NCBI RefSeq assembly: GCF_042767895.1
Contig: NC_091555.1
Coordinates: forward strand, 41,848,350 to 41,860,849
Length of the DNA: 12,500 bases
From: Penaeus vannamei
Lineage: Eukaryota; Arthropoda; Malacostraca; Decapoda; Penaeidae
Direction: 5' to 3'
The notes under the pieces are model-generated. The model was not told the DNA's origin and searched no databases. It was given only the letters and a program-made list of their open reading frames with translations. A program made the translations under genes and the position numbers. Below, in pieces: positions 1 to 7,176 of the stretch; the first letter of the stretch is position 1; every line of letters starts with the position of its first letter.

Positions 1-690
1 GGAAGGGAGGGGAGGGGAGGGACGGAGGGAAGGGAGGGGATGTGAGGGAAGGGAGTGGAGGGGAGAGAAAGGAGGGGTTGGAAGAGTGGAGTGGAGGGGG
101 AGGGGAGAGAAAAGGAGGGGTTGATGGGTTTGGGAGAGAAAGGTGATGGGAGAGAAAGGTTTGGGAAGGGAGGGGAGGGAGAGAAAGGAGGTGGGAATTG
201 GAGGGAAGGGAGGGGGTGGGAGGAATGGAGGAAGGGAGGGGGTGGGAGAAAGGAGGGGAGGGAATGGGATGGGAAGGGAAGGGAGGAGGAAAAAAGGGAT
301 TGGCTGGGGCTGGATGGGAAAGGAAGGGGAGGAATAGGATGGGATGGGAAGAGATGAGGAGGGGAAGGGTGGAGGGCAGGAAGGGGGATGGGATGGAAGG
401 AGAAGGAAGGAAGAATGGGAAGGGAAGGGCGAAGAAGGAATGGAGGGAAAGGGTGGAGAGAGGGAGGGAGGAGAAGGAAGAAGAAGGGAAGGAAGGATGG
501 GATGAGGTGCGATGGGAGCCAGAGACAAGAGGAAGAACAGAAAGAGAAAGAGATATGGAGGAAAAGATGTGGAGTGAGGGAGGACGAAAGAGCTACGCGA
601 GACAAGAGAAAATTGGAGAGAGGAAGAGGGAGAAAGGAAAGGAAGGGAGAAGGGAGAAAGACAGAGAGAATAGGAGAGTGAGCGAGTGGG
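1..690 (+). repeat. Purine-rich (GGGA/GGAG/GAAG) low-complexity tract
   Basis: Almost entirely G and A on the + strand, with scattered T and very few C. Short motifs such as GGGAGAGAAAGG and GGAGGGGGTGGGA recur at irregular spacing, so it is a degenerate slippage-type repeat, not a clean array. Long frames across it translate to G/R/E/K-only peptides, as expected from purine-only DNA, and are not treated as genes. Such asymmetric purine strands are known to be able to form triplex (H-DNA) and, where G-runs are dense, G-quadruplexes. Confidence 0.9.
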
Positions 691-775
691 GGAGATCTTT
701 TATGGCAAGATGTATTCAGTCTTACAATACGTCTATTCATGTTCAGGATAGAGGAAGAGGTAGAAGAGGATAAGG
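691..775. other. Short ordinary-complexity island
   Basis: A break of about 85 bases in the purine tract with normal base mixture (for example TTATGGCAAGATG and CAATACGTCTATTCATG). I recognise no gene or element in it. It may be the remnant of unique sequence now surrounded by expanded repeats. Confidence 0.5.
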
Positions 776-1000
776 GATAAAGTCCAAAAAGAGAGACAGA
801 GATTGAGAGAGAGAGGAGGGAGAAAGAGAGAGAGAGAGAAGGAGGTAAAGAGAGAAAAAAAGAGTTAAGGAGATAGAGAGAGGGAGGGAAACAGAGGAAA
901 TGAGAGAGGAGCGGGAGGAGAGAAAGGGGGAAGGGGAGAGATAGAGAGAGAAAGAGAAAGAAAGAAAGGGACCAAGTGACGGACACAGAAAAAAGGAATA
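776..1000 (+). repeat. GA-rich tract (GAGAGA/GGGA)
   Basis: The purine tract resumes, now dominated by AGAG and GAGA dinucleotide runs (for example around 800-840 and 940-965) with fewer G-runs than the first block. It ends in a short mixed stretch with ACCAAGTGACGGACAC. There is no coding signal beyond composition-driven open frames. Confidence 0.85.
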
Positions 1001-1007
1001 CTATTCT

Positions 1008-1043
1008 CCCCCCCCCCAAAAAAAAAAAAAAAAAAAAAAAAAA
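1008..1043. repeat. C10-A26 homopolymer junction
   Basis: Ten C residues (1008-1017) are followed directly by 26 A residues (1018-1043). The A-run could be the tail of an old retroposed copy on the + strand, but no target-site duplication or recognisable element body lies upstream. Homopolymer lengths are also error-prone in sequencing. Confidence 0.85.
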
Positions 1044-1262
1044 GGTATAGCAGAAGGGAAATAACCGAATAAGAACAGAAGAGCGCAACGGAAGAGAAGA
1101 GAAAGAAAGACACGCTGGCCAACTAGAGCACAGAGACTGGCGAATTTCTGAATATATTTATACACGGAGACAACGAAAATTGGTTATTGTATTTGTTCAT
1201 GATCTCTGTTGGTACATGCCCTTTGTGCTGCCTGCTCTTGGTGAGGCGAGTCCTGAGGAATG
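1044..1262. other. Non-repetitive island before the AGAGATGG array
   Basis: About 220 bases of ordinary complexity. An AT-rich piece (AATATATTTATACACGG) precedes an open + frame whose first ~35 residues (from 1180) are of mixed composition: hydrophobic FVHDLCWYMPFVLPALGEA, then acidic and basic residues. That frame then runs into the R/G/E-only repeat. I do not recognise it as a protein, and it has no ATG before the mixed segment (its first start-like codon is TTG). Most likely chance, possibly a fragment of unique sequence. Confidence 0.4.
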
Positions 1263-1680
1263 CGCTTTGTTAGAGGAAGAGAGAAAGAGATATGGAGGGA
1301 GGGGGAGGGAGAGGGGAAGAATGGGAGGGAGAGAGATGGAGAGAGGGGGAGGGAGAGAGGGGGGAAGGGGGGGAGGGAGAGAGATGGAGGGAGGGGGAGG
1401 GAGTGATGGATGGAGGAGAGGGGGAGGGACAGATGGTGGGAAGAGAGAGATGGAGCGAGGAGAAGGGGAGGGAAAGAGGTGGGAAGAGGGAGAGGGAGAG
1501 AGATGGAAAGAGGGAAGAAGGGAGAGGGGGGAAGAGGAGAAGAAGGGGAAGAGAGAGAGGTGGGAAGAGTAGGGTAAGAGAGAGAGATGTGAAGAAGTGG
1601 AGGGAGAGAGATGGAAAGAGGGGGTGGGAGAGAGATGGGAAGAGGGGGAGGGAGAGAAATTAGCAGAGCGAGACAGAGAA
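1263..1680 (+). repeat. Degenerate GGGAGAGAGATGG minisatellite
   Basis: The motif GGGAGAGAGATGG recurs near 1326, 1374, 1494, 1604 and 1628, with variants near 1444 and 1582, separated by G-rich purine spacer. The last full copies sit 24 bases apart, earlier ones roughly 45-65. It is purine-only apart from the T in GATGG, so several frames stay open and give R/E/G/M-rich peptides. A repeat rather than a gene. Confidence 0.8.
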
Positions 1681-2060
1681 AATATGAATGAGTGTGTGAG
1701 GGAGAGAGAAGAGAGAAAGAAAGATATAGAGAGGCTGGATGTGAAGGAGGAAGAGAAGGAGCAAGGAGTCGAGACAGTAGTCTGGAAGAAAAATATTTAT
1801 AACAGAGCCACGCTAATCAGGAAAAATAAAACGAACGGGACAAACAGACAAGAAAACGACGAAAAATGGAACAGAAAAAAAAGAAGAGCGAGAGACAGAC
1901 AGAGAAATAGAGAGAGACAAAGAAAGAGAGAGAGAGAGAAAGAGAGACAAACAGAAGGAAAGAGAAGGGCGAAAACCTTCAGACGGAAATCAAGAGAACC
2001 CGAAACAAAAGGCGCGAGAAGGAGGGACGCGGAGACAGCGAGACACGAAGTGGCGGCGCA
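1681..2060 (+). repeat. A-rich purine tract (AGAGAGAC/GAAAGAGAG)
   Basis: The purine bias continues, but A now exceeds G and occasional C appears (AGACAGACAG, GAGACAAAG). Toward the 3' end CpG increases (GGCGCGAGAAGG, GGACGCGGAGAC, GTGGCGGCGCAGG). The block ends at an abrupt change of strand composition near 2060-2078. Confidence 0.75.
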
Positions 2061-2077
2061 GGTAAATGTTTCAGCGG

Positions 2078-2541
2078 CCTCCTCCTCCTCCTCCTCCTCC
2101 TTCCCTCCCCCTCCTCTTCCTCCTCCTCCTCCTCTTTCTCCTCCTCCTCCTCCTCCTCCTCCTCCTCTACCCCCTCTTCTTCCGCCCCCTCCTCCTCCTG
2201 CTCCTGCTCCTGCTCCTCTCCCTTCCCCCTCCCTCTCCTCTTCCCCTCTCCCCTCCTCCTCCTCTTCCGCCCTCCTCCCCCTCCTCCCCTCCTCCTCCTC
2301 TTCCGCCCCCTCCTCCTCCTCCATCCCCCCTCCCTCCTCCTCCTCCCCCTCCTCCTCCTTCTCCTCCTCCTCCTCCCCCCCCTCCTCCCCCCTCCCCTCC
2401 CTCCACCCTCCTCTTCCCCACCTCCTCCTCCTCCCCCCCTCCTCCTCCCTCCTCCTCCTCCTCCTCCTCCTCCTCCTCCTCCCTCCCCCCCTCCCCCTCC
2501 CCCCTCCTCTTCCCCCCCTCCTCCTCCTCCTCCTCCTCCCT
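2078..2541. repeat. TCC trinucleotide pyrimidine tract
   Basis: Almost pure pyrimidine: TCC units with CCCC, CTTCC and occasional GCC/GCT interruptions, for about 460 bases. It has long open frames on both strands, giving S/P/L-rich on the + strand and E/G/R-rich on the minus strand. These follow directly from the composition. A cluster of CTCCTG units (about 2195-2220) is the only distinctive sub-block. Confidence 0.95.
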
Positions 2542-2664
2542 CGGCCGTCCGCCATGAAAACGTGATGAGATCCGTAAATTACGAGAGCGGGAATGAATGC
2601 GGTTCTTGTGAGGGCGGATTACGTGCGGCGGCGACACGAATTCCGCCACTGGGAATCCCGCGCG
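2542..2664. other. CpG-rich non-repetitive island
   Basis: About 120 bases of ordinary-complexity sequence with roughly twenty CpG dinucleotides (for example GTGCGGCGGCGACACG and CCCGCGCGACGTCG), between the TCC tract and the core/poly-T array. I recognise no gene. It could be the original unique sequence next to which the array formed, because the first array unit begins inside its CpG-rich end. Confidence 0.6.
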
Positions 2665-2723
2665 ACGTCGAACGATACTTGGCGTAAGGGGGGCGTTTTA
2701 GGGCTCTCGTTTGTATGGAGTCG

Positions 2724-2775
<52 letters not shown>

Positions 2776-3014
2776 GTCGAATGGTACTTGGTGTAAGGGA
2801 AGCATTTTAGGGCTCTCGTTTGTATGGAGTCGTATTTTTTTTTTTTTTTTGCGTCGAATGGTACTTGGCGTAAGGGGGGCGTTTTAGGGCTCTCGTTTGT
2901 ATGGAGTCGTTTTTTTTTTTTTTTTTTTTTTTTCCTGCGTCGAATGGTACTTGGTGTAAGGGAAGCATTTTAGGGCTCTCGTTTGTATGGAGTCGTTTTT
3001 TGTTTTTTTTTTCA

Positions 3015-3061
<47 letters not shown>

Positions 3062-3328
3062 GTCTAATGGTACTTGGCGTAAGGGGGGCGTTTTAGGGCT
3101 CTCGTTTGTATGGAGTCGCTTTTTTTTTTGCGTCGAATGGTACTTGGTGTAGGGGGGGGCGTTTTAGGGCTCTCGTTTGTATGGAGTCGGAATTTTTTTC
3201 GTCGGATGGTATTTGGTGTAAGGGGGGCGTTTTAGGGCTCTCGTTTGTATGGAGTCGCATTTTTTGGCGTCGAATGGTATTTGGTGTAAGGGGGGCGTTT
3301 TAAGGCTCTCGTTTGTATGGAGTCTTGA
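2665..3328. repeat. Tandem array: eight ~59-bp cores alternating with variable T-runs
   Basis: Eight copies of a conserved core of about 59 bases start at 2665, 2774, 2851, 2937, 3060, 3130, 3200 and 3267. Each begins near GCGTCGAATGGTACTTGG, holds TTTTAGGGCTCTCG in the middle and ends GTTTGTATGGAGTCG. Every core is followed by a T-run at the same junction. The runs measure 48, 16, 24, about 64 (interrupted by G and by CAAG), 10, 7, 6 and 7 bases. Core divergence is only a few bases per copy, far lower than the spacer-length variation. Read on the minus strand, each core is followed by a poly-A run, superficially like a polyadenylated retroposon. I do not recognise the core as any known RNA or transposon. 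Open frames through the cores change with T-run length, so coding is unlikely. Confidence 0.95.
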
Positions 3329-3445
3329 TTTTTTTGTGTGTTTTGGGATTGTTTTTTTCATAGGCCTGTTGTATGAAAAATATTTTTTTAGGTTTAGAAT
3401 CGAAGGAGTTGGTTCGCTAGGGATCGGTTTTTGTTTTGTTTTTGA
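3329..3445. other. T-rich flank of the core/poly-T array
   Basis: T-rich sequence of ordinary complexity, with T7 runs and pieces such as CATAGGCCTGTTGTATG and GGTTCGCTAGGGATCGG. No further core copies are seen, so this is the right-hand edge of the array. Confidence 0.5.
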
Positions 3446-3457
3446 TCAATATTATCT

Positions 3458-3490
<33 letters not shown>

Positions 3491-3596
3491 CCGTCATCAT
3501 ATCATCGTCATCGTCGTCGTCATAGTCATTATCATCGTCGTCATCCTCACCATTGTCGTCGCCATCGTCATATCGTCATCGTCGTCGTAGTCGTCG

Positions 3597-3642
<46 letters not shown>

Positions 3643-3655
3643 TATCATCATCACT
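3446..3655. repeat. CAT/CGT trinucleotide repeat
   Basis: Mixed CGT, CAT and ATC triplets, ending in 15 uninterrupted CAT units at 3598-3642 and then TATCATCATCAC. The mixture suggests an older CGT/CAT array with a recent pure-CAT expansion at its 3' end. Confidence 0.95.
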
Positions 3656-3838
3656 TTAGCACCTCTTTCCTGCCGCTTAGCTCAATTTTCCCCGCGAGCG
3701 AATTAATATCTCAGGCATGCATATCCAGATGAATCCGACCGGTATGCGAACGCGGCGAGGGGGCAACGCTGGGGAGAGGGATTTGCCAGAGAAATATGTG
3801 TTATAGAATAGTTGATAAATGTATATTTTTCTTTTATT
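3656..3838. other. Non-repetitive segment, partly CpG-rich
   Basis: About 180 bases of unique-looking sequence. The middle (about 3688-3775) is CpG-rich and contains ATGCATATCCAGATG and GACCGGTATGCGAACG, then an AT-rich end. On the minus strand its translation gives a mixed-composition peptide tail, unlike the F/L/S-rich translation of the adjacent purine tract. No start, domain or family can be assigned. It could belong to a dispersed repeat family. Confidence 0.4.
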
Positions 3839-3961
3839 CGCGTAGAAACATGGATGAGGAAAGACGAGAAGATGAAACGACTGAGTGTAAAAGACGAGGA
3901 TAGAAGAAGGGAGAGAAAATTGACGTTTGCGAAGGAATTAGAACGAAAAGAGAGGACATTA
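3839..3961 (+). repeat. A-rich purine tract
   Basis: Mostly GAAGA and GAGAAA words with few pyrimidines. The minus-strand frame over this and the following duplication is long and F/L/S-rich only because the + strand is purine-rich. Confidence 0.6.
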
Positions 3962-4344
3962 TTTTTTTTACGAAGAAGCAAGAAAGAGGGAGATATAAAA
4001 AAAACGAATGGGTGTAAGAAAAGCAGAGAAGAAAATGAGGAAAAAAGAAGAAAGGAAAGAAAATGTAGAAACCAGGGAATCAGGACGAAAGGAAGGGGGG
4101 AGAGGGAGGGAAAATATGCCGCTGGCCTAGAAACTCGAACCTTTTTTTTAACGAAGAAACAAGAAAGACCAACCAAACAAACAAACAAAAAAAAAACGAA
4201 TGTAAGAAAAGCGGAGAAGAACACGAACAGAAGGAGAGAAAGAAAGTAGAGAAAACTATTCGGTAGCGAGGGAGGGGCGAAGAGGGAGGAGGGAGGAGGG
4301 GGGGAGGGCGGGAGGGGAAAAATGCCGCCGGCCAGAAACTCAAC
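3962..4344. repeat. Diverged direct duplication (two units of ~180 and ~204 bp)
   Basis: Two consecutive units share the same order of landmarks. Each starts with a T8-9 run and ACGAAGAA(G/A)CAAGAAAG (about 3962 and 4142). It continues with an A-run and AACGAATG, then GTAAGAAAAGC(A/G)GAGAAGAA (about 4013 and 4202). It ends with GGGAGGGAAAATATGCCG (about 4105) or GGGAGGGGAAAAATGCCG (about 4310), then GGCC and AGAAACTC. The second unit is longer because of an expanded GGGAGG stretch and a CAAA repeat. The divergence indicates an old duplication. Confidence 0.8.
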
Positions 4345-4410
4345 TCTTATTGGATTCTGCATCGACTGACATGCGCGAGAACTCCATGGCTGAGCAGTTG
4401 CCGGGGGGAG
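4345..4410. other. Short non-repetitive island
   Basis: About 65 bases of ordinary complexity (GGATTCTGCATCGACTGAC and CATGGCTGAGCAGTTGCC) between the duplication and the next purine tract. It gives a start-like ATG and a few mixed residues before the frame becomes G/R/E/K-only. Nothing recognisable. Confidence 0.4.
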
Positions 4411-4845
4411 AAAAAAGGGGAAGGGAGGGAGGTAGGGAAGGGAGAGGGGGAGAGAAGGGGTGCAAGAAGAGGGGGAAAGGGTGTGGAGGAGAGGGGGAAA
4501 GGGGGAGGGGAAAGGGAAGGAAGCGAGAGAGAAGGGGAGGGAAGGGGAGAAGGGGGAGGGAAAGGGAAGGAAGGGAGAGAAGAAGAGGAGAGGGGGAGGG
4601 AAAGGGGAGAGAGGGAGAAAGGGAGGGAAGAGGGATGGAGGGGAAAGAGAATAGGAGGGAGTGTGGAGAGAAGAGGGAGTTAAGGGGGGAGGGAAGGGGG
4701 AAGGGAGGGGACATGGGGAGAAGGGGGTGCCAGACAGATCCGAGTGAGCATGGGAATTGCGGTGGAGGAAGGGGGGGGGGATGGGGAGAAGATAAGATTT
4801 ACTGGGGAGAAGGGGGGAAAAGGGAGAGGGAGGGAGAGAATGATA
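4411..4845 (+). repeat. GGGA/GGGGAAAG purine tract
   Basis: Dense runs of three to nine G separated by A-containing spacers, with recurring words such as GGGAAAGGGAAGGAAG. Nearly free of pyrimidines until about 4725, where a short mixed piece (CCAGACAGATCCGAGTG) interrupts it. Many + strand stretches fit the four-G-run pattern of potential G-quadruplexes. Confidence 0.9.
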
Positions 4846-5700
4846 TTGTGTATTTATGATTATAATGATAATGATAATTTTGAAGATAAAGATGATATGG
4901 AGCTAGAGAAGAAAGTAGAAGAAAAAACAGGCTGTCAACAACACATAAGGCTCAAAACCCATGATAAAACAATATATTTTTCCATCTAAAGTAATGACGA
5001 TTTAATGACAAGGAAATTAAATGCACGACATTTTTTTCATAATAAGATTAATTACATTTGTTAATTAGGAAGCGGTGAAATAATTATTATTGTTGCCAGT
5101 AATGCCGACAGGTTGAAAAAGAATAAAGTGTTGAAATTGATGTGTATAAAATAGCACTTATTTTGTATTATAATTCAGTGGCAATGTTGATACAAGTAAT
5201 TGAGATTACTGCTGATATTAGTGTTAATTCAGGCAAAGTGTTTAATATTCTTCATTCCAGTAATAGCCACTGTTAATATTGACATTCATACCAGTAATAT
5301 AACAGGGAAGTTCATATCGACTTCACGAGAAATGTTCTGAAATCGAATTTGTAATTATGCGTCAGTTATTTGGCTTTCATGTTATAGAAACTTCATCACT
5401 TTTGAAGTGTTGATATATGTCTGTTTTGGTTTTATTACAAATGGATTTTTGTTGTATATCAGCTATTTCTGGGAAGGGTGTATGTCTTGTGTTGAAAATT
5501 ATAATAACTTTTTTTGTTGTTGTTATGAGTAACATTATTATTAACCACGTTATTATGAAGTCACCAGCATCATAACATAACAGTTACGATAAAAAACCTC
5601 GAAAAGGAAATGAGAATAGGAAATGAGGAAATGAAGAATTAACGATGTAGAAGTTGACATTACTCCATGCACACGTAAGCAATAAATGCGTGGATTAATA
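4846..5700. other. AT-rich, mostly non-repetitive intergenic or intronic DNA
   Basis: The longest stretch (about 850 bases) without a dominant simple repeat. It is AT-rich with stops in all frames and no splice-site-bounded frame that I could identify. Small internal similarities occur: CCAGTAAT near 5096, 5259 and 5293, and GGAAATGA near 5606-5632. AATAAA-like signals lie near 5124 and 5681 without any gene upstream. I see no gene, tRNA or element here. Confidence 0.7.
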
Positions 5701-5720
5701 AATGAATGAATTATCAAACC

Positions 5721-6430
5721 CAAACGTACCCACAGCCACCCCTACCCTTATACCCACAGTCACCCCCTCCCTTATACCCACAGTCACCCCCACCCTTATA
5801 CTCACAGTCACCCCCACCCCCTCCCTTATACCCACAGCCACCCCTACCCTTATACTCACAGTCACCCCCACCCCGTCCCTTATACCCACAGTCACCCCCT
5901 CCCTTATACCCACAGTCATCCCCACCCCCTCCCTTATACCCACAGTCACCCCCACCCTTATACCCACAGCCACCCCCACCCCCACCCTTATACCCACAGT
6001 CACCCCCACCCTTATACCCACAGTCATCCCCACCCCCTCCCTTATACCCACAGCCACCCCCTCCCTTATACCCACAGTCACCCCCACCCTTATACCCCAC
6101 AGCCACCCCCACCCCCACCCTTATACCCACAGTCACCCCCACCCTTATACCCACAGTCATCCCCACCCCCTCCCTTATACCCACAGCCACCCCCTCCCTT
6201 ATACCCACAGCCACCCCCTCCCTTATACCCACAGTCACCCCCACCCTTATACCCACAGTCACCCCCACCCTTATACCCACAGTCACCCCCACCCCCACTC
6301 CCTTATACCTGATGCCTACACCCTTATACCCACACAGTCACTTACCCTTATACCCAGAGTCACCCACACCCTTATACCCACAGTCACCCCCACCCTTATA
6401 CCCACAGTCACCCCCACCCTTTTACTCACA
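5721..6430. repeat. C-rich minisatellite, ~27 copies, spacing 24 or 30 bp
   Basis: The word CCCTTATACCCACAG recurs about 27 times. In the regular part, spacing is 24 or 30 bases, the extra six coming from an additional CCCACC/CCCCCT block. Variants are CAGTCA/CAGCCA and TCAT for TCAC. Because 24 and 30 are divisible by three, frames stay open on both strands. The + frame encodes LIPTVTPT-like octapeptides and the minus frame VGIREGV-like ones. One extra C at about 6091-6097 shifts the + frame inside the array, which argues against selection for protein. Copies near 6303-6360 are more diverged. Confidence 0.95.
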
Positions 6431-6720
6431 CTCGTGTGATTATTTATGGTAATTTTTATCATCGTTAGGAATTATAATCGTAATGATTTTTGTTGTTGTT
6501 ATCATTATTGTTATTGTTGTTATTATTACAAGTATTATTATTTTTGTCGTTATTATTATTAATGTTATCAACTATTATTATTATCGTTATTGTCAAAATT
6601 ATTATCATTATTATCATTATCAATGTTATTTTTATTAGTGTTGCTAATATTATTGCTATAGTTACCATAATCATCATTTTCATCATTGCTGTTTTCATCA
6701 TTGTCACCATAAGTATATAA
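6431..6720. repeat. TTA/TTG/ATC trinucleotide repeat
   Basis: Degenerate triplets (GTTGTT, ATTATT, ATCATT) over about 290 bases with no clean run longer than a few units. Frames across it are I/L/V-rich on + and N/D/I/M-rich on minus, as expected from composition. Confidence 0.9.
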
Positions 6721-6767
6721 CGTCTTACCAATCTTTTTTGTTGTATTTTCACCCATCTCTTCGCTCT

Positions 6768-7176
6768 ATTTTCACCATAACTGCATCAGCATTTTTTAAA
6801 ACATAATTGCATCTTTTTTCACCATAACTACATCATTTCTCACTATAACTGTATCATATTTTTTTTCATCATAACTGCATCATTTTTTTTCACCATAACT
6901 GCATCATTTCTCACCGTAACTGTATCATAATTTTTTTCATCATAACTGCATCACCTTTTTTTTCACCATAACTGTATCATGATTTTTTTTTTCACCATAA
7001 CTGCATCACCTTTTTTTTTTCACCATAACTACATCTTTTTTTTTTCACCATAACTACATCATATTTTTTCACAATAACTGTATCATAATTTTTCTCACCA
7101 TAACTGCGTTTTTCTCACCTTAACTGCATTTTTTTTCTCACCATACCTGCATTTTTTCTTACCATAACTGCATCAT
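6768..7176. repeat. CACCATAACTGCATCA + T-run array, ~17 copies
   Basis: A 16-base core close to CACCATAACTGCATCA recurs about 17 times with period 20-29 bases. Cores are separated by T-runs of roughly 6-10 with short extensions such as ATTTCT or CCT. TAACT positions include 6778, 6825, 6846, 6872, 6896, 6916, 6943, 6969, 6998, 7026, 7050, 7075, 7100, 7120 and 7164. The core varies at one position (TGCATC, TGTATC or TACATC). The design parallels the array at 2665-3328, but the core is unrelated. Confidence 0.92.

Noticed and set aside
1180..1290. Mixed-composition peptide start (FVHDLCWYMPFVLPALGEA) as a gene
   Set aside because: Only about 35 ordinary residues before the frame enters purine repeat, no ATG before the segment, no splice acceptor seen upstream, and no recognisable family.
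2041..2078. Micro-intron suggested by CAGGTAAAT followed shortly by TTTCAG
   Set aside because: The two sites are only about 15 bases apart, too short for a spliceosomal intron, and sit between low-complexity tracts.
1597..2565. 322-codon + frame passing from K/R/E-rich into S/P/L-rich sequence
   Set aside because: The change in residues follows the purine-to-pyrimidine switch, and the frame is open because both halves are stop-poor by composition. No domain or start signal.
2593..3303. Repeated peptide ASNGTWCKGGVLGLSFVWSR in frames through the core/poly-T array
   Set aside because: T-run lengths are not multiples of three, so the core is read in different frames from copy to copy. The runs would encode poly-phenylalanine. 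No coding constraint visible.
2665..3328. Telomere-like array because each core contains TTTTAGGG
   Set aside because: TTAGGG occurs once per ~59-base core rather than in tandem, and arthropod telomeres usually use TTAGG. A coincidence within the core.
3598..3642. CRISPR-like or regularly spaced repeat arrays anywhere in the window
   Set aside because: No direct repeats separated by unique spacers of constant length are present. The spaced arrays have homopolymer spacers, and the genome appears eukaryotic.
3703..4362. 219-codon minus-strand frame with hydrophobic, membrane-like composition
   Set aside because: The F/L/S content is the complement of an A/G-rich strand. It spans a diverged duplication with unequal unit lengths, and no signal peptide, domain or family is recognisable. 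Only its last ~30 residues have ordinary composition.
5111..5690. AATAAA polyadenylation signals near 5124 and 5681
   Set aside because: Six-base matches are expected by chance in AT-rich DNA, and no coding sequence or exon candidate lies upstream on the same strand.
5702..6452. Repeat protein encoded by the 24/30-bp minisatellite (LIPTVTPT or VGIREGV repeats)
   Set aside because: Several frames are open on both strands because the period is divisible by three, and a single extra C near 6091-6097 switches the + frame within the array.
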